The position numbers and the translations under genes are program-made. The notes beneath the pieces are model-generated. The model was not told the origin of the DNA. It searched no databases and was given only the letters and a program-made list of their open reading frames with translations. This document shows positions 37,554 through 46,313 of a DNA stretch of 64,000 nt, in pieces. Within the stretch, counting starts at the first letter, position 1, and every line of letters begins with the position of its first letter. This DNA comes from Streptococcus ruminantium (GTDB lineage: Bacteria; Bacillota; Bacilli; Lactobacillales; Streptococcaceae), in assembly GCF_003609975.1 (NCBI RefSeq), contig NZ_AP018400.1, forward strand, positions 1,314,501 through 1,378,500, written 5' to 3'.

Positions 37554-38312
37554 TTAATCAAATAATTTATAATAATCTTCCAGTTTCATTTGAGATTTCT
37601 CTTCTGTGGTCTGATCTTGAATAATCCGGCCATTCTTCATGACAATCAGACGATTCCCATGAGCAAGAGCATCTTCCATTCGATGGGTTACCATGAGGGC
37701 AGTCATCCCTTTGTTTTCAATCCACTCACTAGTTAATTGCATTAGCGACTGACTGGTCTTAGGGTCCAAAGCTGCTGTGTGCTCATCTAGTAACAAGAGG
37801 TCTGGTTGCTTCAAACTAGCCATTAAAAGACTAAGTGCCTGACGCTGCCCCCCAGATAGAAGACCCGCTGGCGTATCCAAGTGTTTCTCAAGACCATTTC
37901 CCACTTTTGGCAGGAGTTGCTCAAACTCTTCTATATGCTGGGACAATCTGCGTGGAATCAAGTTCCGCCCTTCTCCACGATGTTTGGCAATGAGCAGATT
38001 TTCAGCCACTGTCATTCGCGGTGCTGTTCCCATTTTTGGATCTTGAAAGACACGTGCTAGGTATTTGGCACGCTTTTCTGCTGACCAGTTGGTTACATCC
38101 TCACCTAAGATATGCACTGTACCACTAGTCAAAGCTAGAGTTCCTGCAATAACATTAAAAAGGGTTGATTTACCAGCTCCATTTCCACCCAAAATAGTGA
38201 TAAAATCACCTTGGTAAATGGTTAAATTAACATTGTCTAAAATGACCCGTTCCTCATCAAAACCACTGGTCACCACCTTGGTAGCATTTTTTAATTCAAC
38301 AATTGCTCTCAT
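37554..38312 (-). CDS. trpZ: ABC transporter ATPase, probable tryptophan importer TrpZ
   Basis: This 252-residue ATPase has Walker A GGNGAGKST near residue 41, signature LLSGGQRQALSLL, Walker B LLLLDEHTAALD and the H-loop THRME. The HTAALD form replaces the usual PTSGLD. It overlaps the permease gene by 4 bp and is the last gene of the T-box-controlled operon. It powers import through the TrpY permease. The substrate call rests on the Trp-type T-box and leader. Confidence 0.8.
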   Translation of the reverse strand: MRAIVELKNATKVVTSGFDEERVILDNVNLTIYQGDFITILGGNGAGKSTLFNVIAGTLALTSGTVHILGEDVTNWSAEKRAKYLARVFQDPKMGTAPRMTVAENLLIAKHRGEGRNLIPRRLSQHIEEFEQLLPKVGNGLEKHLDTPAGLLSGGQRQALSLLMASLKQPDLLLLDEHTAALDPKTSQSLMQLTSEWIENKGMTALMVTHRMEDALAHGNRLIVMKNGRIIQDQTTEEKSQMKLEDYYKLFD

Positions 38313-39175
38313 CGTGATAAGTTTGCTCCCTTCATGATTTTTTTCTTGAACTCAGGTACCATAAGACAGACCGCCAAAATCATGGCTGAGAAGATACGGA
38401 GATAGCTAGTATTGATGCCCAGGGAAATCACCAGCAGAATCAGAAACTGATAAAAAATGGCACCTACCACGATAGCTAAAAACCTCTCTAGCATAGTCAG
38501 ATTTCCATAAATAACTTCTCCTATAATCAGACTAGCCATCCCTACCACGATAACCCCAATACCACGAGAGACATCCGCGTAACCCTCTTGCTGTGCAATC
38601 AAAGCTCCAGAAAGGGCAATGATACCGTTTGACAGGATAAGCCCCATTAATTCCATTCGACTGGTGTTGATACCAAAACTACGAGCCATCTCTGGGTTAT
38701 CTCCTGTAGCGATAAATGCCTGCCCAAGTTGAGTATATAGGAAGAACATCAGACTAGTAATCACAAAAACTATACTTGATAATCCTAGGAGCAATTCATT
38801 GACCTGGTTAGAGAAGGGGAGAAGATTTTGGAGTCTACCAGCATGGAGCAAACCTAAATTTGCCCGCCCCATAATGAAGAGAATGACGGAATGACAAGAA
38901 GACATAACCAAGATTCCAGCCAAGAGAGTCGGAATTTTACCCTTAGTATATAATAAGCCTGTGACCAAACCAGCCAAGCAACCAGCCATCACTGCTGCCA
39001 GCGTTGCCAAGATAGGATGTACTCCTTGAGTTAGCAGAGTAACAGCCACAGCTCCTCCTAAAGGAAAAGACCCCTCTGTCGTCATATCGGGGAAATTCAA
39101 AATCCGAAAGGTGATAAATATTCCCAAACCGAGTATGCCCCACAAGAGGGCCTGTGATATAGTTGATACAATCAT
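38309..39175 (-). CDS. trpY: ABC transporter permease, probable tryptophan importer TrpY
   Basis: This 288-residue membrane protein has about eight hydrophobic segments and resembles the branched-chain-amino-acid-type permeases (LivH-like) paired with PF04392 binding proteins. The start at 39175 follows AAAGGAA; the frame is open to 39238. It begins 13 bp after the binding-protein gene and overlaps the ATPase gene by 4 bp. It would form the membrane channel as a homodimer. Confidence 0.8.
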   Translation of the reverse strand: MIVSTISQALLWGILGLGIFITFRILNFPDMTTEGSFPLGGAVAVTLLTQGVHPILATLAAVMAGCLAGLVTGLLYTKGKIPTLLAGILVMSSCHSVILFIMGRANLGLLHAGRLQNLLPFSNQVNELLLGLSSIVFVITSLMFFLYTQLGQAFIATGDNPEMARSFGINTSRMELMGLILSNGIIALSGALIAQQEGYADVSRGIGVIVVGMASLIIGEVIYGNLTMLERFLAIVVGAIFYQFLILLVISLGINTSYLRIFSAMILAVCLMVPEFKKKIMKGANLSR

Positions 39176-39188
39176 ATTTTTCCTTTTC

Positions 39189-40190
39189 TTATTCGATAAC
39201 TTTACTTGCCTTATTGAGGACATCTTTGGACAAGACAATGCCCAACTCTTTTGCAGCTTTCTGGTTCACTACAACACTTCCTTGATGAAAAATCTGAACA
39301 GGGGTATGAGCTGGATTAGCACCATCCAATACCTTAGCAGCCATCTTACCAGTTGCCACGCCCAGATCATATTGGTCAAGTGTTACAGAAGCAATACCTC
39401 CATCTGCCACCATATCTTCTACACTAGTAAAAATAGGAGTTTTTGACTTATTGGCAACAGAGACTACTGTCGAAAAGGCAGAAGCCACTGTATTGTCAAC
39501 CGGTGTGAAGAGTACATCTGCCTTTCCACTTGCCACTTCGACTGTTGAAGCTATTTCATTACTAGAGGCTACAGCGTATTCCAGGACTGTATAACCTGCC
39601 TTTTCAGCAGCTTTCTTGAACTCTGCCACTTGAATTTTGGAATTGTCCTCGTTGGAGGAATAAAGAACACCGATCGTTTTAGCACTTGGTGTAATTTGTC
39701 TGATAAGAGAAACAGTATCTGCTACTGGGGTTTGATCAGAAACACCGGTGATATTACCCGCAGGATTTTTCAAATCTGTCACCAAATTGGCACCGATTGG
39801 ATCTGTCACAGCTCCCATGATAATCGGTAATTCCTTTGTCGCATTCGCCAATCCCTGAGCTGCAGGTGTCGCAATACCAATCAATAGCTGGTTGTCATTT
39901 GCCACTAACTTTTTGCTCATAGTCTGAACTTGTGACTGATCCCCTTCAGCATTCATAAAGTCAATGACAAGATTATCCGCTGTTGCATAGCCTCCATCTT
40001 TCAGACCAGCCTTAATTCCTTTATAAATTTCATCAAGGGAATCATGGGTCACAAACTGGAGGACCCCAATTTTCACTTTTTCAGTTGTTGCTGCCTGTCT
40101 ACTCCTTTCTTGTTGTGTCATAAAGAGGGCAGCAATTACCATTGCCGTTAAGGCAAGTATCGTAGTCAATAATTTTTTATTTTTTATCAT
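39189..40190 (-). CDS. trpX: ABC transporter substrate-binding protein, probable TrpX
   Basis: This 333-residue protein belongs to the PF04392 (ABC substrate-binding) family, with VKIGVLQFVTHDSLDEIYKG near residue 46. An N-terminal hydrophobic helix (about 9-27) has no lipobox Cys, so it is probably held by an uncleaved anchor rather than as a lipoprotein. The start at 40190 follows AAAGGAG at 9 nt; the frame is open to a GTG at 40211. It is the first gene after a Trp-type T-box and a Trp-rich mini-ORF, and homologues in streptococci were proposed as tryptophan transporters on the basis of such T-boxes. Confidence 0.82.
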   Translation of the reverse strand: MIKNKKLLTTILALTAMVIAALFMTQQERSRQAATTEKVKIGVLQFVTHDSLDEIYKGIKAGLKDGGYATADNLVIDFMNAEGDQSQVQTMSKKLVANDNQLLIGIATPAAQGLANATKELPIIMGAVTDPIGANLVTDLKNPAGNITGVSDQTPVADTVSLIRQITPSAKTIGVLYSSNEDNSKIQVAEFKKAAEKAGYTVLEYAVASSNEIASTVEVASGKADVLFTPVDNTVASAFSTVVSVANKSKTPIFTSVEDMVADGGIASVTLDQYDLGVATGKMAAKVLDGANPAHTPVQIFHQGSVVVNQKAAKELGIVLSKDVLNKASKVIE

Positions 40191-40218
40191 AATCTTATCT
40201 CCTTTTAGCACTAATCAT

Positions 40219-40260
40219 TCATGTCACCAAATCACTATTCCACCATCGCCATCGTTTCAT
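40219..40260 (-). CDS. Trp-rich leader peptide upstream of trpX
   Basis: A 13-codon frame, MKRWRWWNSDLVT, starts at ATG 40260, 7 nt after GAGGT, and stops at TGA 40221-40219. Three of its codons are TGG (40251-40249, 40245-40243, 40242-40240). An in-frame ATG two codons upstream (40266) is a poorer alternative because it touches the Shine-Dalgarno. The frame lies between the T-box terminator (40381-40403) and the trpX ribosome binding site, so it is translated only from read-through transcripts. It recalls the Trp-codon leader peptide that follows the T-box in the B. subtilis rtpA (anti-TRAP) operon. A role in sensing charged tRNA-Trp is inferred. Confidence 0.6.
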   Translation of the reverse strand: MKRWRWWNSDLVT

Positions 40261-40373
40261 CAGCATTACCTCATTCTATTACTAAGTTATTGTCAAATTT
40301 AGATTACTTTTAGGGGAAAAATGAAGAGTGGGGCTATCATAGCACAACATAAAAGTAACTGAATAAGACAATG

Positions 40374-40740
40374 AAAAAAACTCGCAGGAAAATATCCTGC
40401 GAGGGCGTCAATGACACGGTGCCACCTCACTTATGGGAATTTGTCTAAAATCCTCCCATATCTCTTCTCCTCTAACAAGGAGTCGCACTGTAAGGTGTGC
40501 AAACCGAACTGTCATTGTTTTCAGTTCATTTTCGTTGATTGTTTTAACCTATGACTGCACTAGCTCTATTGCTATACCACTAGTATATTAGCTACATCAA
40601 CCCATCTTATCCTAGGTTGAAGATTCTGGCACAAAACAATCTCATCAGCCCATTTCATAAAACTCCGCCACCTGTTCACAGCTACCACAGGCTCCCTGAA
40701 GACTTCTGCCCTACTACTTCTTCTGATTACGTTTGATTAT
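40374..40740 (-). promoter_or_regulatory. T-box riboswitch, tryptophan specifier
   Basis: On the minus strand this leader shows the parts of a T-box. The Stem I distal region reads GGGAGCCTGTGGTAGCTGTGA and continues ACAGGTGG. The specifier region reads TATGAAATGGGCTGATGAG, giving UGG (Trp). The T-box core is AGGTGGCACCG (within 40412-40426). The terminator is CTCGCAGG/CCTGCGAG (40381-40403) followed by seven T residues. Uncharged tRNA-Trp would stabilise the antiterminator and let transcription reach trpX. A Met specifier (AUG, one base earlier) is less likely given the downstream Trp-rich frame. Confidence 0.88.
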
Positions 40741-40896
40741 ACGGTATCCGAAAATCTTTGTCAAGACTTTTGATTAAATTTTCTGAAAACTTTTTTACAA
40801 ATGAACCTTAACTCATGGACTATTACCCAAATCTATAAATCTGTAAAATATGATATACTAGACAGAGCTAGATTTCAGGAGAGAAAGAGGGAAAGC

Positions 40897-42555
40897 ATGT
40901 CTTTTGACGGATTTTTTTTACATCATATAACAAAGGAACTCAAAACTAATTTGGAAGGTGGGCGGATTCAGAAAATCAATCAGCCTTTTGAACAGGAAAT
41001 TGTTCTCGCTATTCGTAGCAACCGCCAAAGTCACAAATTGCTTCTATCTGCCCATCCCATGTTCGGAAGGGTACAGTTGACACAGACCGAGTTTTCCAAT
41101 CCAAAAGTGCCAAATACCTTCACGATGATTCTGCGAAAGTATTTACAGGGAGCTGTTATCGAAGAAATTCGTCAGTTGGAAAATGACCGTATTTTGGAGT
41201 TTTCTGTGTCCAATAAAGATGAGATTGGCGATCATATTCAAGCGACTTTAATTGTCGAAATCATGAGCAAACATAGCAATATTATTCTAGTTGATAAATC
41301 GGAACATCGGATTATTGAAGCGATTAAGCATGTTGGTTTTTCACAAAATTCTTACCGAACACTTTTACCGGGTTCAACCTATATTTACCCACCGAAAACC
41401 AATTCACTCAATCCTTACACAGTGTCTGACGAAAAACTATTTGAAATTTTGTCTACTCAAGAGCTCAGTGCCAAGCATCTCCAACAACTTTTTCAAGGAC
41501 TAGGACGAGATACAGCAGACGAGTTAGCTGGCCATCTGACTAGCAATCGTCTAAAGAACTTCCGAGCCTTCTTTAACCAGCCAACACAAGCGAGTCTGAC
41601 AGATAAATCCTATGCTGCTCTGCCATTTGCCAATAGTCCTGAAAATGAACCAGCTTTTAAAAGTCTAGGAGATCTGTTAGACTTCTATTACCAAGATAAG
41701 GCTGAACGCGATCGCGTTTCCCAGCAAGCCAATGAATTGATTAAGCGAGTGACTAGTGAGCTTGAAAAAAATCGTAAAAAGTTAGTGAAACAGGAACAAG
41801 AGTTGAGGGATACCGAAACAGCGGAATTGGTACGGCAAAAAGGAGAGCTGTTAACAACCTATCTTCATCAGGTTCCTAATAACCAAGCGAGTGTAATCTT
41901 AGACAATTACTATACAGGTGAGGAACTTGAAATTGAATTGAATGTAGCCTTAACACCTAGCCAGAATGCCCAGCGTTATTTTAAGAAATACCAGAAACTC
42001 AAAGAAGCTGTCAAACATCTGACTTCCTTGATTGAGGAAACCAAGGCAACCATCACCTATCTGGAGTCTGTGGATACTATGCTAGAGCAAGCAAGTTTGT
42101 CAGAGATTGATGAAATTCGTGAGGAGCTAATTGAGACAGGCTACCTCAAACGCCGTCACCGTGAAAAAATTCATAGACGCCAGAAACCAGAACGCTACTT
42201 GGCAACGGATGGAAAAACTATTATTCTAGTTGGAAAAAATAATTTACAAAATGATGAGTTGACCTTCAAAATAGCTAAAAAAGGGGAACTTTGGTTCCAC
42301 GCTAAAGATATTCCTGGTAGCCATGTGATTATTACAGGGAATTTGGATCCTAGTGATGAGGTTAAGACCGATGCAGCAGAACTTGCAGCCTACTTCTCCA
42401 AAGCTAGACATTCTAATCTTGTCCAAGTTGATATGATTGAAGCCAAGAAACTTCACAAACCAACTGGCGGGAAACCGGGCTTTGTGACCTATCGTGGACA
42501 AAAAACACTCCGTGTCACTCCAACAGCAGACAAAATAAAATCCATGAAAGTCTGA
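40897..42555 (+). CDS. rqcH: Rqc2/RqcH-type NFACT protein (FbpA)
   Basis: This 552-residue protein has NFACT-N (from MSFDGFFLHHI), a coiled-coil centre (about residues 285-430) and NFACT-R (GELWFHAKDIPGSHVII near 465). RqcH binds stalled 50S subunits and adds Ala tails to mark incomplete proteins; streptococcal homologues were first described as fibronectin-binding PavA/FbpA. The start at 40897 follows AGAGGGAAAGC; the frame is open to 40801 without a better start. The stop codon lies in the loop of its terminator. Confidence 0.9.
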   Translation: MSFDGFFLHHITKELKTNLEGGRIQKINQPFEQEIVLAIRSNRQSHKLLLSAHPMFGRVQLTQTEFSNPKVPNTFTMILRKYLQGAVIEEIRQLENDRILEFSVSNKDEIGDHIQATLIVEIMSKHSNIILVDKSEHRIIEAIKHVGFSQNSYRTLLPGSTYIYPPKTNSLNPYTVSDEKLFEILSTQELSAKHLQQLFQGLGRDTADELAGHLTSNRLKNFRAFFNQPTQASLTDKSYAALPFANSPENEPAFKSLGDLLDFYYQDKAERDRVSQQANELIKRVTSELEKNRKKLVKQEQELRDTETAELVRQKGELLTTYLHQVPNNQASVILDNYYTGEELEIELNVALTPSQNAQRYFKKYQKLKEAVKHLTSLIEETKATITYLESVDTMLEQASLSEIDEIREELIETGYLKRRHREKIHRRQKPERYLATDGKTIILVGKNNLQNDELTFKIAKKGELWFHAKDIPGSHVIITGNLDPSDEVKTDAAELAAYFSKARHSNLVQVDMIEAKKLHKPTGGKPGFVTYRGQKTLRVTPTADKIKSMKV

Positions 42556-42570
42556 TTCATGGATTTTTTT
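42537..42570 (+). terminator. Terminator of rqcH
   Basis: A 12-bp stem (AAAATCCATGAA/TTCATGGATTTT) is followed by T residues; its 7-nt loop contains the stop codon. Confidence 0.85.
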
Positions 42571-42685
42571 ACTTGTTCATTAAGAATGTCATTCGATTGA
42601 TTAACTGTTGGAGGTTCTTCTTGATAAAAGCTAAAGCATACATATCTTGATTTACTTGACTAGTTTGACCGCCTGTTTCAGTCAT
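42569..42685 (-). CDS. Possible 38-residue protein
   Basis: A 38-codon frame from ATG 42685 to TAA 42569 encodes a Gln-rich peptide, starting MTETGGQTSQVNQDMYALAF and ending in a likely amphipathic helix (IKKNLQQLINRMTFLMNK). It lies 31 bp after the acetolactate decarboxylase gene on the same strand. The Shine-Dalgarno is weak (GAAG). Codon choice looks natural, but I do not recognise it; it could be the tail of a broken gene. Confidence 0.35.
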   Translation of the reverse strand: MTETGGQTSQVNQDMYALAFIKKNLQQLINRMTFLMNK

Positions 42686-42716
42686 TTTTTACTTCAAATT
42701 TTCACAGTTTTCTGAA

Positions 42717-43433
42717 CTACTCAGCCCTATCTATATCCTTTTTGACTTCCTCAGCATCAACTGTTGCAAAGAGGTACTGGCGGTCTTGGACAGGAAAGCG
42801 TTGATCTAGCTGATCTACCGGTCCGATTTCGACATTCCCTTCAGCGATAACGTAGTCTATCACATGGCCCCCAAACGTTCGATCATCCGAAATAAAATGC
42901 AAATGGTAACCGGCTACACTAATACCATGGAAAATTTCTGGTGTCCAAATTCCAACAATCGTCCCCGAAATATTCTCTACGGTATATTCTGGTTGTCGGC
43001 TAGCGACTTCTGCAAATCGAACTTCTGAAGTTGATTTGGGAATCATGCGCACATGCATCTGTGAAAATGTCCCCCTTATTTTGAGAGAACGGAAAAGATT
43101 TTCCCCATCATAGTAAGACTCTATACGCTGATGCAACTCATCACTGGTCATCTCAAAGCGTTGCCTAAAAATAACTTCTGCCTCATGAAAAATAACAGCT
43201 GCATAAGGAATCTTTCTATCCGCAGGAACTTCCACTACTTCTGCTCTGTCGCCTTCGCCTTTTGCTTGATAGGCTTTTCCATCCAAAATGATCAACTCAC
43301 CATCAATGGAATCCAAAGTTCCTAGTCCCAAGTCTCCATGTTCTAGCAGTTCACCAACTGTCAAAGAACCAGTATACAAACCCGCCATCAAAGCTCCTAA
43401 TGTATTGTATTGAAATAATCGCTTTACCTGCAT
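42717..43433 (-). CDS. budA: Alpha-acetolactate decarboxylase
   Basis: This 238-residue enzyme converts alpha-acetolactate to acetoin and CO2. The zinc site HLHFISDDRTFGGH (His-x-His-10-His) is present near residue 182, and the start FQYNTLGALMAGLY is typical. It follows the TPR-protein gene by 3 bp on the same strand. In lactic bacteria it drains acetolactate away from branched-chain amino acid synthesis (there called aldB). Confidence 0.92.
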   Translation of the reverse strand: MQVKRLFQYNTLGALMAGLYTGSLTVGELLEHGDLGLGTLDSIDGELIILDGKAYQAKGEGDRAEVVEVPADRKIPYAAVIFHEAEVIFRQRFEMTSDELHQRIESYYDGENLFRSLKIRGTFSQMHVRMIPKSTSEVRFAEVASRQPEYTVENISGTIVGIWTPEIFHGISVAGYHLHFISDDRTFGGHVIDYVIAEGNVEIGPVDQLDQRFPVQDRQYLFATVDAEEVKKDIDRAE

Positions 43434-43436
43434 GCT

Positions 43437-44666
43437 CTACCCTTGATTTAAAAACTCTTGCATCGCCAAATCATCTGGAACCAATTGGATATAGCGACTA
43501 GCCTGCATTCTCGCCTCTTCCAATCGACCAAGTTGACGTAAAACTTCCACATAATCAGCCAAAAATTCTGGGTTATCTGCCAAGTCCACAACCAATTCAT
43601 CATAAAGAGCGAGGGCACGCTCACTTTCTTCCAAAGCCTGATAAGCTTTAGCCACATTCCAACGAGCTAAAACATTGTCCAAATCCTCACTAAACAGAGC
43701 TACAACCTCTTCAAATCTTCCTTGTTCAAGGTAGAGATTCGTCAAACGCAAAAGCAATTCATTGTTATCATCTACTAGTTCTTTCGCTTTGAGCAAGTAA
43801 TTTTCAGCAGCTTCTTTATCATGTAACTCATAAGCATATTGTGAAGCCTGAAGCAAGAGATTGGCATCAAAACCATTCCTAGATAGCCCCTTTTCTGTCA
43901 TCTCCAAAGCTTCTTCCAACTTATGCTCTGCATGTAAAGACTGAGCATAGACATACTCGTACCCCTCAAAATCAGGATTGATTGTATCAAGCTGTTTAAA
44001 ATAGAGATTGGCCTTTTGATACTCTTCTTTTTCAAATAGCAGAGCAGCCAACTCAAAAACCGTCTGATCATCATATTCCAACTCAACAGCTTTTTCCAAA
44101 AATTCAATCGCTGCCTCAAATTTTCCCAGACTAGCATAAGCAAGCCCAATTCGCTGGTAGGTCGAAATCCCCGTCAGTTCATAAATTTCACGATTATCCA
44201 GTTGAGCGTAGTAAGAAATAGCTTCCTTGAAATACTCTAATTCCATATCCAATTCAGCCAAACCAAATAGAATAATTGGCTCGTCCGATATTCGACTTGC
44301 CTCCAACATCTTCTCACGCGCCACATCTGCCAAGCCTTCTGCCTGATACAAGTCTGCCTTGACCAATAAAGCTTCTACATAAACCAAACTCTCTTCTGGA
44401 ATCTCTTCCAAATAACCAAAAGCCTCTTCTACCAACCCATCTTCAAAAGCAATCTGGGCTAAGTTGATTGCCACCTCCGGAAATTCATCCTTGATTTGAG
44501 TATAGATTTGACCTGCCTGAGGAAAAAAACCAATACCTTGCAGATAAGCAGCTAAAGATAAGAGTGTACCTGGATCATCCTCAATCAAGGCTCGGTTAAA
44601 ATACTTATTAGCCTTTCCCAAATCCTGCTGTTCCAGACAAACCATCATTTTTTCACTATTGTTCAT
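43437..44666 (-). CDS. Tetratricopeptide repeat protein
   Basis: This 409-residue protein is built almost entirely of helical TPR units, for example YQRIGLAYASLGKFEAAIEF and ELAALLFEKEEYQKANLYF. There is no signal peptide or membrane segment, so it is a cytoplasmic scaffold of unknown partner. It overlaps the AI-2E permease gene by 11 bp and precedes budA by 3 bp, making a three-gene unit. Streptococcal genomes carry homologues annotated only as TPR proteins. Confidence 0.82.
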   Translation of the reverse strand: MNNSEKMMVCLEQQDLGKANKYFNRALIEDDPGTLLSLAAYLQGIGFFPQAGQIYTQIKDEFPEVAINLAQIAFEDGLVEEAFGYLEEIPEESLVYVEALLVKADLYQAEGLADVAREKMLEASRISDEPIILFGLAELDMELEYFKEAISYYAQLDNREIYELTGISTYQRIGLAYASLGKFEAAIEFLEKAVELEYDDQTVFELAALLFEKEEYQKANLYFKQLDTINPDFEGYEYVYAQSLHAEHKLEEALEMTEKGLSRNGFDANLLLQASQYAYELHDKEAAENYLLKAKELVDDNNELLLRLTNLYLEQGRFEEVVALFSEDLDNVLARWNVAKAYQALEESERALALYDELVVDLADNPEFLADYVEVLRQLGRLEEARMQASRYIQLVPDDLAMQEFLNQG

Positions 44667-45822
44667 TCACAACCTCATCTTTTTCATTTTCATACAAATC
44701 ACTATGCGTTTTATACCATTCAAATATTGCCTTAACCAACACCTTGATAGATGCATAGATTGGGATACCTAGTAGCACTCCCAAGATACCAGATATTTGA
44801 CCCGCAGTTAGTAAAACAAACAAGATGGTAATCGGATGAATGTTGAGTGAGTTACCGATAATCAGCGGAGTCACGAAGCGTCCTTCAATCGTTTGCTCAA
44901 TCATAAAGACTACTAAAACCTTGATAAGCATGATCGGTCCGGCAATCAAGCCTAAAATCACTGCTGGAATCATAGCCAAGAAAGAGCCCATAAAAGGAAT
45001 AAGATTTAAAAAACCTGCCAATACCCCTAAAGTGACCGGATAACTCAGTCCGATAACAGAAAACATCAAAGAAAACATTAGTGCTACAATAATGGCCACT
45101 GTCACCTGACCACGGACATAATTAGAGAGCTGCCCATTCACATCTGTTAAAACAGTTCCAATCGGTTCTCTCCACTTGGTTGGCAAATACTGTGTGATAT
45201 AGTTGTTCAACTCTTTGCCATCCCTCAATAGATAGAAAAGAATGAACGGCATAATCATAATCGCAACAATAATCTGTGAAGTTGTTGAAATAATATTACT
45301 AGCCCAGTTAACTGCACTTGAAGAGAATTTCTGAACATGAGTCACAATTTGATCATTTACCTTATTGACCATCTCTAGAGCAGTTGGCCTAAACTGCTCA
45401 AAACGATCATCTTGAAGAAGACTAGTTACCTCGCCTTCAATTCTCTGAATATTTGAGGGCAAACTTCTCGCAAAAGAAGTCACCTGTTCTTGGATACTTG
45501 GAATAGCCACAGCCAATCCCCAAACAATTAAAAGACTAATTAAAACAAAAAGAATGGAAATACCGACCGTACGAGGGATTTTATGCTTTTCCATCCAATC
45601 CACCATTGGATTCAGCAGATAATATAGTAATCCTGTCAAAATCATAGGCAAGAGTATAATTTCTAAAAAACTTCCCACAGGTTTTAACAAAAAACTAATC
45701 TTACTAAAAACAAATATGGTAAGAAAGGCTAGCAACATCACCAATAAAAACGTGACCGCCTGACTGTTTAAGAACAAACGGAAAAACCAAGTCCAGCCAA
45801 ATTTTTGATTCTTATCGTCCAT
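44656..45822 (-). CDS. AI-2E family transporter
   Basis: This 388-residue protein has about eight transmembrane segments and the family signatures (TLGVLAGFLNLIPFMGS, HPITILFVLLTAG and GILGVLLGIPIYA). The PF01594 family includes AI-2 exporters and Na+/H+ antiporters; the substrate here is unknown. N- and C-terminal tails are charged. It heads a unit with the TPR gene and budA. GGAGTATG lies before the ATG. Confidence 0.85.
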   Translation of the reverse strand: MDDKNQKFGWTWFFRLFLNSQAVTFLLVMLLAFLTIFVFSKISFLLKPVGSFLEIILLPMILTGLLYYLLNPMVDWMEKHKIPRTVGISILFVLISLLIVWGLAVAIPSIQEQVTSFARSLPSNIQRIEGEVTSLLQDDRFEQFRPTALEMVNKVNDQIVTHVQKFSSSAVNWASNIISTTSQIIVAIMIMPFILFYLLRDGKELNNYITQYLPTKWREPIGTVLTDVNGQLSNYVRGQVTVAIIVALMFSLMFSVIGLSYPVTLGVLAGFLNLIPFMGSFLAMIPAVILGLIAGPIMLIKVLVVFMIEQTIEGRFVTPLIIGNSLNIHPITILFVLLTAGQISGILGVLLGIPIYASIKVLVKAIFEWYKTHSDLYENEKDEVVNEQ

Positions 45823-46276
45823 CTAACATACTCCTCTTCTTTTTATCTATTGTAACATGATTCAACATAAAACTATCTCAAAACATCTGTTTGAATTTTC
45901 AGATTTTTATTGACATTAAGCAATACACTATACCATTTAATAACTAATAGTCTATCATATCATTTACGTAAAAATAAAATAGAACGATAACCAGATTGTC
46001 ACTACTGTGCCTATTGTTCAGGCTAAATTGGTGATACTTACTAAAATAAATCTACTCCTGTCACATATTCTTACTCTTTCAAATAAATTATAACGAACTT
46101 CTCCATCCAAACAACTACATGATAATGGTGAGAGGTGTATTTTAGTTTTTTATTTTAAATAGTCGCAATTTTACTCCTCTGACTGAGTTAGGGTACTATA
46201 TTGATGATTGCTGATTCTACTTAAAATTTATCTTATAATCATCATTTTATCTAAATATTCTTGGAGCAGATTATGG
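45823..46276. other. Intergenic stretch before the lactonase gene
   Basis: About 450 bp of very AT-rich sequence between divergent genes. I see no gene, no RNA fold and no repeat. It contains a promoter-like TATGGTATAAT (46273-46282) for the lactonase gene. Confidence 0.45.
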
Positions 46277-46313
46277 TATAATATTTTGTGACAAAAAATT
46301 AACGAGGTACGCT

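Noticed and set aside
40801..40896. N-terminal extension of rqcH
   Set aside because: The frame is open, but the region holds promoter-like sequence and the homologous protein begins at 40897 behind a ribosome binding site.
42244..42501. 85-codon frame antisense to rqcH
   Set aside because: Shadow frame over the NFACT-R domain without a start signal.
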